DNA of 19,303 nt, from assembly GCF_937997535.1 (NCBI RefSeq), contig NZ_CALKTT010000024.1:1-19303 (forward strand), read 5' to 3'. The notes below the pieces were generated by a model. That model ran no database searches. It worked only from the letters and a program-made list of their open reading frames with translations, and had not been told where the DNA came from. The position numbers and the translations under genes were made by a program. Below, piece by piece: positions 7,414-14,387 of this stretch. The DNA comes from an uncultured Campylobacter sp. Lineage in GTDB: Bacteria > Campylobacterota > Campylobacteria > Campylobacterales > Campylobacteraceae. The first letter of the stretch is position 1, and each line of letters starts with the position of its first letter.

Positions 7414-8290
7414 CGCTTATCATCCCGCCTTTAGCCCGCTTTTTCAAAAGCTCCTCGATCTCACGCTCGCTAGCCTCCGCGCCGTCCATATGCAGGTGCC
7501 ACGCGGCGTTTTGCACCGCCTCTTGTAGGCTGCGTTTTTGCTCGCGCCTCTCGGTTAAAATTTCGCTTTTAAATTTGATGTCGCGCGCCCCGAGCAGCGC
7601 CTCAAACTTTTCGGCGGAGGTAGCAAGTCTTTTAGCTCCTGTGCCGAAGCGCTCAAACAACGGCGCCAGCATCGACGAATTGCGCTCGCTCGCCCAATTT
7701 AGATAAATTTTGCGCTCGCCCAAAGCCAAAAACGCCTCAAAATCCTCCGTGCTTTTTAGCGCGGGGCTCATCGTAAGAAACGCGATGTCAAAAACTGCGG
7801 GAATTTTAAAATTTTCGCTCTCGCGGCTTTTGCTCACAGCGTCTTTTAAATTTAAAGCCTGTGTGGCGCTTTCTTGAGCTTGCGCGTTTGAAATTTTACT
7901 TTGCGGGCGCGGATAAATTTTAAAATTTTCGCCCGCCGCGTCTGCAAAACCATCGCAGCTCAGCCGCTCGCAAAACCCCGCAAAGCTTAAATTTAATACG
8001 TTTTGCAAGCTGATGCCAAACTCCTGCGCGCTGCGCCTTAGCTCGCGCAGCATCCCCTCCGAGCTATCGATCGCCGTGACCTTGGCGCCCAGCGACGCGA
8101 GATACAGCGAGTAAACCCCTGTGCCGGCGCCCACGTCGAGCACGCTTTTGCCCGCAAAGCTCACGCTCCAGCCGCGCAGTATCTCAAACACCCGCTTGCC
8201 AAAATCCCCTAGCTCGCCGCTAAATTTAGCGTAACTTTCGGACTTTTTATCCCAGCTATTTTCATCTGATTTTTCGCCGATTTTCTCCAC
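7376..8290 (-). CDS. Class I SAM-dependent methyltransferase
   Basis: This 304-residue cytosolic protein has a Rossmann-type SAM site: motif I is VLDVGAGTG (50-58), and the acidic end of strand 2 is AIDSSEGM (73-80). FDIAFLTMSPAL (167-178) looks like the motif IV strand and loop. Between them, at about 118-164, is a low-complexity stretch rich in Gln, Ala, Ser and Lys that ordinary members lack. The start is GTG at 8288-8290, with AAAGG (8297-8301) 6 nt upstream; no ATG near the N-terminus fits. It is first in a tightly overlapping operon with the di-haem protein and the GGDEF/EAL protein, and divergent from the zinc-type ABC genes. The substrate is unknown. Confidence 0.8.
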   Translation of the reverse strand: MEKIGEKSDENSWDKKSESYAKFSGELGDFGKRVFEILRGWSVSFAGKSVLDVGAGTGVYSLYLASLGAKVTAIDSSEGMLRELRRSAQEFGISLQNVLNLSFAGFCERLSCDGFADAAGENFKIYPRPQSKISNAQAQESATQALNLKDAVSKSRESENFKIPAVFDIAFLTMSPALKSTEDFEAFLALGERKIYLNWASERNSSMLAPLFERFGTGAKRLATSAEKFEALLGARDIKFKSEILTERREQKRSLQEAVQNAAWHLHMDGAEASEREIEELLKKRAKGGMISDEIEASFKLFYI

Positions 8291-8326
8291 CGCTAGCCTT
8301 TAAATTTTTTGTAATAATAGCAAAAT

Positions 8327-8356
8327 TTGGCAATTTTTCCGAATTTGGGCTATAAT
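8327..8356 (+). promoter_or_regulatory. Promoter of the zinc-type ABC genes
   Basis: TTGGCA (8327-8332) and TATAAT (8351-8356) are 18 bp apart, a near-consensus sigma-70 promoter. Transcription would start near 8363, which rules out the in-frame ATG at 8327 and supports the ATG at 8390. On the other strand TATTAT (8314-8319 complement) may be the -10 box of the divergent methyltransferase operon. No clear Zur operator dyad was seen. Confidence 0.55.
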
Positions 8357-8389
8357 AAATACTTTCAAAATCTAGGCGAAAGGGCGTTC

Positions 8390-9157
8390 ATGGCGGACGT
8401 GACGATAAAAAATTTAAACTTTGCTTACGAAAAACGCGAAATTTTAAAAGATATAAACTTAAGCTACGAGCTGCGCGATTTTCTGGCGATTTTCGGGCCT
8501 AACGGCGGCGGCAAAAGCACCCTTTTGAAGCTGCTTTTGGGGCTGCTGCGACCAAGCTCGGGCACGATCGAAATTTTAAGCAGATCGCCTGCGCTTGCCA
8601 GGGCGCAAATGGGCTACGTGCCGCAGTTCATCGCGATAAACAAAAGCTTTCCCATCAGCGTGCTCGAAGTCGTTTTGATGGGACTGATAGATAAGAAAAT
8701 TTTCGGCTTCTACTCCAAATCCGAGCGCGAGCAAGCTATGCAAGCCCTGGAGCGCGTAGGCATGCAGGACCTTGCAGAGTGCCGTATCAGCGAGCTTAGT
8801 GGCGGACAAAGACAGCGCGTTTACATCGCGCGAGCGCTGTGCGCGAAGGCTAAAATTTTACTTCTTGATGAGCCGCTAGCGAGCATCGACACGATGGGGC
8901 AGGTTCAAATTTACGAGCTTTTAAAATCCCTAAACGAGAGCGGCTGCGGCATAATTTTAATCAGCCACGACGTGCAGCTCGCGCTAAACTACGCAAACCG
9001 CGCTCTTTACGTCGCAAACGGCTCGGCGCATACTCATGAGATCGATCCTGGGGGCAGAGCGGAATTTTTAGATCACCTGCGACGCGAGCACGGGCACTTC
9101 TGCGCCGTTGATCTCGCGCTTAACGAATGCTGCTGCAAGGAGGGCGAAAATGGCTGA
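8390..9157 (+). CDS. znuC: Zinc/manganese-type ABC transporter ATPase
   Basis: This 255-residue cytosolic ATPase belongs to the ZnuC/MntB/TroB group that drives metal import with an ABC-3 permease. It shows Walker A GPNGGGKS (36-43), a Q-loop YVPQF (76-80), signature LSGGQRQR (136-143), Walker B ILLLDEP (156-162), and H-loop ISHD (191-194). AAAGGG before the ATG at 8390 and the upstream promoter fix the start. The C-terminal tail is unusual: HTHE (214-217), HGHFC (234-238) and ECCCKE (246-251) make it His/Cys-rich and possibly metal-binding. The stop overlaps the permease start by 8 bp. Zinc is the most likely substrate by family and adjacent permease, but Mn or Fe cannot be excluded. Confidence 0.85.
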   Translation: MADVTIKNLNFAYEKREILKDINLSYELRDFLAIFGPNGGGKSTLLKLLLGLLRPSSGTIEILSRSPALARAQMGYVPQFIAINKSFPISVLEVVLMGLIDKKIFGFYSKSEREQAMQALERVGMQDLAECRISELSGGQRQRVYIARALCAKAKILLLDEPLASIDTMGQVQIYELLKSLNESGCGIILISHDVQLALNYANRALYVANGSAHTHEIDPGGRAEFLDHLRREHGHFCAVDLALNECCCKEGENG

Positions 9158-9953
9158 AATTTTATCTTATGATTTCATGCGAAACGCCCTACTCGGCGGG
9201 CTTTTGGTCAGCATAGTCTGCGGCGTTGTGGGCTCTTTAGTCGTGATAAATCGCATGAGCTTCATAGCAGGCGGCATCGCGCACGGCGCATACGGCGGCA
9301 TCGGCATCGCGCTATTTTTAGGCATCTCGCCCGTGCTAGGAGCTAGCGTATTTGCGCTATTTTTGGGGCTGCTCATCGCCTACGTCACGCTGCGAAACAC
9401 CGAGCGCTTCGACGCCGTAATCGGCGCGATATGGGCGTTCGGAATGGCGCTTGGGATAATCTTTGCCGATCTTACGCCTGGATACAAATCCGATTTGATG
9501 AGCTTTTTATTCGGCTCGATCTTAGCGATAAATCATGAAAATTTGATCTTCATCGGCATTTGCGGCGCGGCATTTGCGGCGCTTACGGCGTGCTTTTACA
9601 GGCAATTTTTGGCGATCAGCTTCGATAAGGAATTCGCCCTGCTGCGCGGGGTAAATACGAGCGTCTTTTACTACGTCCTCGTAGTGATGGCGAGCCTCGC
9701 GGTGGTCGCGTCGATTCAGATCGTAGGACTAATCTTAGTGATCTCGCTGATGACGATCCCGCCCTTTATCGCCGAAAAAATTTCAAAAAACTTAGGCTCG
9801 ATGATGGCGATAAGCTGCGCGCTATCGGCGCTTTTCTGTGCGGCGGGGCTTGTTTTGAGCTTTAAGCTCAATCTAACCAGCGGCGCTTCGATAATCCTAG
9901 TCGCCTCGGTCTGCTTTTTCGCAAGCTCGATCTTTAGCAAACTTCGCGCCTAA
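9150..9953 (+). CDS. znuB: Zinc/manganese-type ABC-3 family permease
   Basis: This 267-residue inner-membrane protein has about 7-8 hydrophobic segments and belongs to the ABC-3 permease family (ZnuB/MntC-like). The conserved GGIAHGAYGGIGIA block (about 42-55) and the segment LVISLMTIPPFIA near the C-terminal third are typical. The ATG at 9150 is preferred because AAGGAGG (9137-9143) lies 6 nt upstream and the overlap with the ATPase stop (ATGGCTGA) is a usual coupling arrangement. The periplasmic binding protein (ZnuA) expected for this importer is not in the window. The 3' end overlaps the convergent EamA-type gene by 57 bp, leaving no room for a separate terminator. Confidence 0.88.
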   Translation: MAEILSYDFMRNALLGGLLVSIVCGVVGSLVVINRMSFIAGGIAHGAYGGIGIALFLGISPVLGASVFALFLGLLIAYVTLRNTERFDAVIGAIWAFGMALGIIFADLTPGYKSDLMSFLFGSILAINHENLIFIGICGAAFAALTACFYRQFLAISFDKEFALLRGVNTSVFYYVLVVMASLAVVASIQIVGLILVISLMTIPPFIAEKISKNLGSMMAISCALSALFCAAGLVLSFKLNLTSGASIILVASVCFFASSIFSKLRA

Positions 9954-11738
9954 AATCCCGCCCAGCTCGCTAAGCAGGATGCCTGCGAGTATCAGCGCCG
10001 CGCCTAAAATTTGAAGCGCGCTTAGCTTCTCGCCGAAGGCATACCCCATAATGCCCGCGCTTACGGGCTCCAGCGCGAAAATCAGCACCGTCTTTATCTC
10101 GCTTACGCCGCGGTTTTGCGCCATTGTTTGGATCACAAACGCCGCAACGGTGGCAAAGATCGAGGTTAAAACCAGCGCAAAAACGAAATCGAAACTCGGC
10201 GAAAAGATCAAATTTCCAACCACCCTTATCTCGCCTTCAAACTGCGCGTGAGGAGTGAAAACCGCCGCGATCAGCGCGCAGACGCAGACGCAGATAAACT
10301 GCACGATCACAAAGCCGTAGAGATTGCTTTTGCGCGCGCAAACGCCGGTAAAGACGATGTGAAGCGCGTATGCAAACGCCGAAACTAGCGTCAACCGCTC
10401 GCCTATGCCAAATCCCACCGCGCCGCTTGCTCCGCTTAAAAAATACAGCCCCAAAAGCGCCACGACCGCACCGCCAAAGGCGCTCGCACCGACCTTTTTA
10501 CCGAAAAACGCAAGCATCAAAAAGGGCACGATGACGACATTTAGCCCCAAAATAAACGCCACCGTCGATGATAGCGCATAATCAAGCGCTATGGTCTGGC
10601 ACGAAAAATCGCAAAATAGCATCAGCCCGCAAAACACGCCCCGCCCTATCGTGCCGCGGTCAAATTTGACGCCGAAGCGCAGACAGGCGAGGTAGGTAAA
10701 AATGCTCGCCGCCAAAAAGCGCCAAAACAAAAAGCTAAAAACGTCGCCGCTATGCAGCGCGCGCTGAACCGGCACGAAGGTACAACCCCAAACGATCGCT
10801 ACGAAAAGTAGCCCCAGATCCCACAGCCTGCTAGGCGGAACGGGGTTTTGCGCGCGGCTTTGCACGGAACTAGAATTTTGCCCGAAACTCTGCGGGGAAT
10901 TCGAGCTTTGCGTGCAGTTTTGCGTAGAGGCAGAATTTTGCGCGGCAGCAGGGCTCTGCGTAGAATTAGAGCTTTGCGCGAAATCTAAATTCTGCGCGGA
11001 ATTTAAGCTTCGAGCGGAGCTAGAATTCTGTGCCGAATTGGATTTCTTCGCAAAATTCCGCGCCTTAAAATTTTTCAATCCAAAGCTCTGCGGCGCGCTA
11101 GCGGAGCATGGATCGTTTGCAAGGGCCTCGGTAAATTTTTTTTTGAAACGTCGCGTATGAATAGCGGCGAGGTTTTTTGCGGGGCTTAAATTTGGCCCGT
11201 TTGCGGCGCTCGCTCGATTTAGCAAACTCGCGCTATTTGCGCCGTTGCGAGTGAAATTTTCCGCACAATTTAATATAAAATTTCGTTTGAAATTTCTCGC
11301 GGAATTTTCGCAAGGATCTGTTTTGTAAGCTTTTGCGGAATTTAAAGCTTTATTTTCGACGCAGTTCGGAATTTGTGCGGACTTTAAATTTGGCGAAAGA
11401 GCCACGGAGCTTAAAGCGAATTTTCTTTCAAGATTTTTGACGCGCGGAGCGGAATAGGGCGCTACGAGATTGTGCACGGCAAAACTGACCGAGGCACGAT
11501 TGCGTGCGGCGAAACCAGCCGAAGCGGGATAAAATTTTAAATTTCGCACGCTCATAAAATTTAACTCGGCGGCCGCGTCTTGAAATTTGAAATTTCTTTT
11601 GAGGTAGGGAGCGGGAGCGAAATTTACCTTACCACCGGGCGCTGTGTTTTTTGCGCGCTCGCACGCCTGATTTGAGATAAAATTTAAAGCGGGTTTTAAA
11701 TTAAAATTTTCCGCGAGCTCCGAGATAGAATTTTTCAT
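9897..11738 (-). CDS. EamA/DMT-family transporter with long low-complexity N-terminal extension
   Basis: The frame is 613 codons. Residues about 304-600 form a typical ten-TM drug/metabolite transporter with two EamA halves; it starts at RLWDLGLLFVAIVWGCTFVP, and the second half has the usual conserved Glu-Pro-Val (LIFALEPVSAGIMGYAFGE in that region). Such proteins are normally about 280-310 residues long and export or import metabolites or amino acids. Residues 1-298 are extra: hydrophilic, basic, and rich in Asn, Ala, Ser and Phe, ending in a hexapeptide array (residues 233-298). The frame stays open for about 300 codons, which favours real coding. The ATG at 11738 has no visible ribosome binding site. 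A start at GTG 10863-10865 or another internal codon is possible and would give an ordinary-sized permease. It follows the DUF4197-like gene by 45 bp. The substrate is unknown. Confidence 0.7.
   Translation of the reverse strand: MKNSISELAENFNLKPALNFISNQACERAKNTAPGGKVNFAPAPYLKRNFKFQDAAAELNFMSVRNLKFYPASAGFAARNRASVSFAVHNLVAPYSAPRVKNLERKFALSSVALSPNLKSAQIPNCVENKALNSAKAYKTDPCENSARNFKRNFILNCAENFTRNGANSASLLNRASAANGPNLSPAKNLAAIHTRRFKKKFTEALANDPCSASAPQSFGLKNFKARNFAKKSNSAQNSSSARSLNSAQNLDFAQSSNSTQSPAAAQNSASTQNCTQSSNSPQSFGQNSSSVQSRAQNPVPPSRLWDLGLLFVAIVWGCTFVPVQRALHSGDVFSFLFWRFLAASIFTYLACLRFGVKFDRGTIGRGVFCGLMLFCDFSCQTIALDYALSSTVAFILGLNVVIVPFLMLAFFGKKVGASAFGGAVVALLGLYFLSGASGAVGFGIGERLTLVSAFAYALHIVFTGVCARKSNLYGFVIVQFICVCVCALIAAVFTPHAQFEGEIRVVGNLIFSPSFDFVFALVLTSIFATVAAFVIQTMAQNRGVSEIKTVLIFALEPVSAGIMGYAFGEKLSALQILGAALILAGILLSELGGILGAKFAKDRACEKADRGD
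10845..11042 (-). repeat. Tandem 18/12-bp repeat encoding S-x-S-x-Q-[NS] hexapeptides
   Basis: Twelve units run without a gap: nine of 18 bp (six residues) and three of 12 bp (four residues), 198 bp in total. In protein order they read SNSAQN, SSSARS, LNSAQN, LDFAQS, SNSTQS, PAAAQN, SASTQN, CTQS, SNSPQS, FGQN, SSSVQS, RAQN. Every unit ends in Q-N, Q-S or R-S. Unit lengths are multiples of 6 bp and keep the reading frame of the EamA transporter. The array ends six residues before the first membrane segment. Confidence 0.8.
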
Positions 11739-11783
11739 AAATTTAAAGTAAAATTTCGCTGAGATCTTATCGTGGTTGCGCGC

Positions 11784-12413
11784 CTATCTGACCGTCTTTA
11801 TCGCGTTTAAAATCGCGCCTGAGTTTTTGCGAAACTCCCTTTCGTTTTTGCTTAAAAAATCGAAGCTTTCGTTGATGAAGGCGCTGCTAAATTCGCTACT
11901 AAAATCGTCTCCAGGCTCGCGTCCGACGGCACTTTTAAAGCTTTTAACAAAGCTCGCGTCAGTTCCTAGTTCACGCGCCAAAGGGCGAATGATTTCGTAA
12001 ATTTCATCAAAGGCATTGGTGCGCAGATAGTGGCTAAATAACACTTCGCCGCTCATTACTGCCTTAGTATCGGCTTCGGACATATCTTTTATTTTAGCGA
12101 GTACGAGCTTTTTGATCGGCTCTACGGCAAGACTTAGCTTCTTGCTCGCCAGCCTTTGCATATTCTGCACGGCGATGCTTTTTTTGCCCGCGCGCTCGGT
12201 AATGTAGCTAGGCAAATCAAGCTCGTAATCCTGTACGCCAGTGCGTTCGTATTCATTTGCAGCGCGTTCGATCAGAGTGCTTAGCGAGTTTTTAAAATTT
12301 TCGCTATCGCCCGCGCCCGCACTAAGCATCACGTCCAGCCCCTTTACGGCGACCTCTTCCCAGCTAGCAGTCGCAAATAGCGGCAATAAACAAAAGATTA
12401 ATTTTTTAAGCAA
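11784..12413 (-). CDS. Exported DUF4197-like protein
   Basis: This 209-residue protein has a short signal peptide (MLKKLIFCLLPLFATA, cleavage near residue 16) and a helical, charged mature part predicted to sit in the periplasm. The stretch from about residue 107, with KIKDMSEADTKAVMSGE and then a Tyr-Leu-Arg-Thr segment, resembles the DUF4197 pattern in which a helix with a conserved Met-(x)-Asp-Ala is followed by an aromatic-rich repeat region. The match was judged by eye and is only moderate. The start is TTG (12411-12413), supported by AGGG (12421-12424) 7 nt upstream and by the signal peptide; no ATG fits. It may be cotranscribed with the EamA gene. No biochemical role is known for this family. 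Confidence 0.65.
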   Translation of the reverse strand: MLKKLIFCLLPLFATASWEEVAVKGLDVMLSAGAGDSENFKNSLSTLIERAANEYERTGVQDYELDLPSYITERAGKKSIAVQNMQRLASKKLSLAVEPIKKLVLAKIKDMSEADTKAVMSGEVLFSHYLRTNAFDEIYEIIRPLARELGTDASFVKSFKSAVGREPGDDFSSEFSSAFINESFDFLSKNEREFRKNSGAILNAIKTVR

Positions 12414-12440
12414 AGTTTTTCCCTAATTAAAGATTGATTA

Positions 12441-12468
12441 TTTTATTTCGAAAATTTTAATGTATAAT
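12441..12468 (+). promoter_or_regulatory. Probable promoter of the mntP gene
   Basis: A perfect TATAAT (12463-12468) precedes the gene, with a weak TTTTAT (12441-12446) 16 bp upstream in the -35 position. The leader would be only about 25 nt, too short for a yybP-ykoY manganese riboswitch. AAAAGGG (12487-12493) is the ribosome binding site. Confidence 0.45.
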
Positions 12469-12499
12469 CAACGCTTTTATAATACCAAAAGGGCTAAAT

Positions 12500-13054
12500 A
12501 TGGAGCTTTTACTCATCGCTTTCGCGCTTGCGATGGACAGCGTCGCGCTTAGTATCTCAAACGGCGCGAAATATCCGAATTTTAAATTTGCACAGATCGC
12601 GCGCGTCGCGTTTTTCTACGCGGCGGCTCAATTTATAATGCCGCTTGCAGGCTATGCTTTGGGGATAAATTTCGTAAAATTTATCGCGCAGATCGATCAC
12701 TTCGTCGCGTTTGGAATTTTATCGTTTTTAGGCGTTAAGATGATCGCAGAATCCCGCCGCGAGCAGGACGAGCCAGCTCTACGTCTAAGCACAAAGGAGC
12801 TAGTGCTGGGCGCGATCGCTACCAGCATCGATGCGATGGCCGTGGGCGTGACCTTTGCTTTTGGCGAGATAAACATCCTCTACGCCTGTAGCGTCATCGG
12901 GCTCGTCTGCTTCGCGCTGTGCGTCGCGGCATGCTACGCAGGCAAGCTAACGGGCGAATACCTGCACTCAAAGGCGCTCGTTTTAGGCGGCGTGATTTTG
13001 ATCTTAATCGGGGTTAAAATTTTGCTCTCGCACCTCGGTATTATCGATATTTAG
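12500..13054 (+). CDS. mntP: MntP-family manganese efflux pump
   Basis: This 184-residue inner-membrane protein has six hydrophobic segments, the usual MntP size and shape. The two internally related halves carry the family's acidic motifs: ALAMDSVALSIS (9-20, with D13) and ATSIDAMAVGVTF (107-119, with D111), which are thought to line the Mn(II) path. The family exports excess manganese. A purine-poor loop of charged residues (about 84-99) joins the halves. The gene has its own promoter and a strong AAAAGGG ribosome binding site, and is divergent from the DUF4197-like gene. No manganese riboswitch is visible upstream. Confidence 0.88.
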   Translation: MELLLIAFALAMDSVALSISNGAKYPNFKFAQIARVAFFYAAAQFIMPLAGYALGINFVKFIAQIDHFVAFGILSFLGVKMIAESRREQDEPALRLSTKELVLGAIATSIDAMAVGVTFAFGEINILYACSVIGLVCFALCVAACYAGKLTGEYLHSKALVLGGVILILIGVKILLSHLGIIDI

Positions 13055-13476
13055 CCGCGCGGATATTCAGCGGGTAGGCGCGGTTAAAGTACTCTGCCGC
13101 GATAGTGGCATAACGATACGTAATTTTAAAATTTATAAAATTTTAGATTTATAGAATTATAAAAAATTTCGCGGATTTTCTAAGCGGTGGGATTTAAATC
13201 CGATTTGGCACGCGGCGGGAGCGAAAAATGTGCCGCTTCAATACGGCAAATATAGCCAAAACGCAGCTCAAGCTATTTGTCGCGATACTAACGCAGTAGT
13301 GCGTCAGGTGGAATTTCAAAATTTAAAATTAGGCAGAATTCTAAAATTTGCTACATTGTGTTTTCTTAAAATTTTGCAAAATTCTAAAATTTCATAAATA
13401 TTAGAATTCCAAAATTTTTAATAATTTTAAAATTTTATTCGCGTTAGCTACCGATTTTAAATCGAATAAAGACTTT
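13055..13476. other. Convergent intergenic region, AT-rich, no gene seen
   Basis: About 420 bp lie between the 3' ends of mntP and the membrane methyltransferase. Just after mntP, CCGCGC (13055-13060) can pair with GCGCGG (13078-13083) across a 17-nt loop, without a T-run. From 13120 to 13436 the DNA is dense in AATTTTAAAATTT words (13122-13134, 13423-13436). TTTATTCG (13434-13441) pairs with CGAATAAA (13463-13470) and, read on the minus strand, is followed by ATTTT, so it could end the methyltransferase transcript. No ORF or RNA gene is supported. Confidence 0.45.
13434..13470 (-). terminator. Possible terminator of the methyltransferase gene
   Basis: An 8-bp inverted repeat, TTTATTCG/CGAATAAA, with a 21-nt loop begins about 6 bp past the stop codon and is followed on the minus strand by ATTTTAAAATT. 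The stem is AT-rich, so the call is weak. Confidence 0.3.
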
Positions 13477-14268
13477 CTATTTTCTACCCGCCAGAAGCTT
13501 TGAACTGCCTAGCATCAGCCATTTGGCTTCGCGAGGGTCCATAAAAAGCCCCTGCGTCGTGTCTATTAGCTCGACCCGCTCATAGCCCTGCTCTTTAAGT
13601 CGCGCTATGAAAGCGTCCATATCGCCGTAGTTTACGCGCGCGAAAATATCGTGGATAGCGAAGCTGCCGCCCTTTTTAAGCACGCGAAGCGTCTCTAAAA
13701 GTAACGCCTGGCGGTCCTTGCGCATGATGTTGTGATAGACGTAGTTGCTTGTAACCGCATCGAAGCTGCCGTCCTCAAAGGGCAGCTGCGTGGCGTCGGC
13801 CTGCTCGAAGCTAACGTTGCTAACCCCCTCTGCACACGCGTTTGATTCGCACAGCTGCTTGTTAAAAGACGCGTACTCAAAGCCCCAGCGATCGACGCCT
13901 AGCACTGATGCGTGCGGGTTGCGCTTAGCCACGGCGATCGTTAGCGCGCCGCTACCGCAGCCCACGTCCAGCCCGCGCCCGCCCTCGGGCAGATCCACAT
14001 ATTTCGCCGTGCCCTCTACGATCGCGCGCGAGAGCTGACGCTTGCCGCCGTAATCAAACGCGCGGTACCACACGACGCAGTAGATCGTAAAGCCGATCAA
14101 AACCAGCGCCGCGGCGCCGAAAAGCCCCGCAAGACACCATCTTAACACGCCGCCTACGAAGGTGCCGCAAACACCGAAAATCAAAAACAAAACTAACGCC
14201 ACGCCCGCGCCCGCGGCAAAGCTCGCGATCATGCCCTTAGGCACCCAGTTTTTATAGTCCGGTTTCAT
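13477..14268 (-). CDS. Membrane-anchored class I SAM-dependent methyltransferase
   Basis: This 263-residue protein has two N-terminal membrane segments (about 13-34 and 42-66) followed by a cytosolic methyltransferase of the ubiE/Methyltransf_11 kind. The SAM motifs are GLDVGCGSG (99-107), VLGVDRWG (122-129, acidic end of strand 2), QADATQLPFEDGSFD (156-170, motif II/III) and LRVLKKGGSFAIHD (194-207, post-motif region). AAGGAG (14274-14279) lies 5 nt before the ATG. It follows the TonB receptor in the same direction after 119 bp and may be cotranscribed. Being membrane-bound suggests a lipid-like, quinone or membrane-delivered substrate, but nothing in the sequence identifies it. Confidence 0.85.
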   Translation of the reverse strand: MKPDYKNWVPKGMIASFAAGAGVALVLFLIFGVCGTFVGGVLRWCLAGLFGAAALVLIGFTIYCVVWYRAFDYGGKRQLSRAIVEGTAKYVDLPEGGRGLDVGCGSGALTIAVAKRNPHASVLGVDRWGFEYASFNKQLCESNACAEGVSNVSFEQADATQLPFEDGSFDAVTSNYVYHNIMRKDRQALLLETLRVLKKGGSFAIHDIFARVNYGDMDAFIARLKEQGYERVELIDTTQGLFMDPREAKWLMLGSSKLLAGRK

Positions 14269-14320
14269 CTTCGCTCCTTTTATTAAATCTAATCTCGCGG
14301 CGGCAAAGCACGCTGCGGTG

Positions 14321-14356
14321 AAATTTTAAATTTCGCCCATAAATTTTAAATTTCGC
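14321..14356. repeat. Two-copy direct repeat with 20-bp period
   Basis: AAATTTTAAATTTCGC occurs identically at 14321-14336 and 14341-14356, separated by four bases. It lies in the 119-bp gap between the TonB receptor stop and the methyltransferase ribosome binding site. The role is unknown. Confidence 0.7.
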
Positions 14357-14387
14357 AGCTCAAACCTCGCTTAAATTTAAACGCACG

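Noticed and set aside
8327..8389. Upstream in-frame ATG for the zinc-type ATPase
   Set aside because: The likely promoter (-35 at 8327-8332, -10 at 8351-8356) overlaps it, so the transcript would begin after it. The ATG at 8390 has AAAGGG and the family's usual N-terminus.
10912..11160. Plus-strand ORF of 82 codons rich in Cys, Glu and Ala, opposite the repeat array
   Set aside because: It is the antisense reading of the 18/12-bp repeats. It has no ribosome binding site or recognisable domain, and the minus frame continues into a clear transporter.
12469..12499. yybP-ykoY manganese riboswitch before mntP
   Set aside because: The predicted leader is only about 25-30 nt, far too short for that aptamer.
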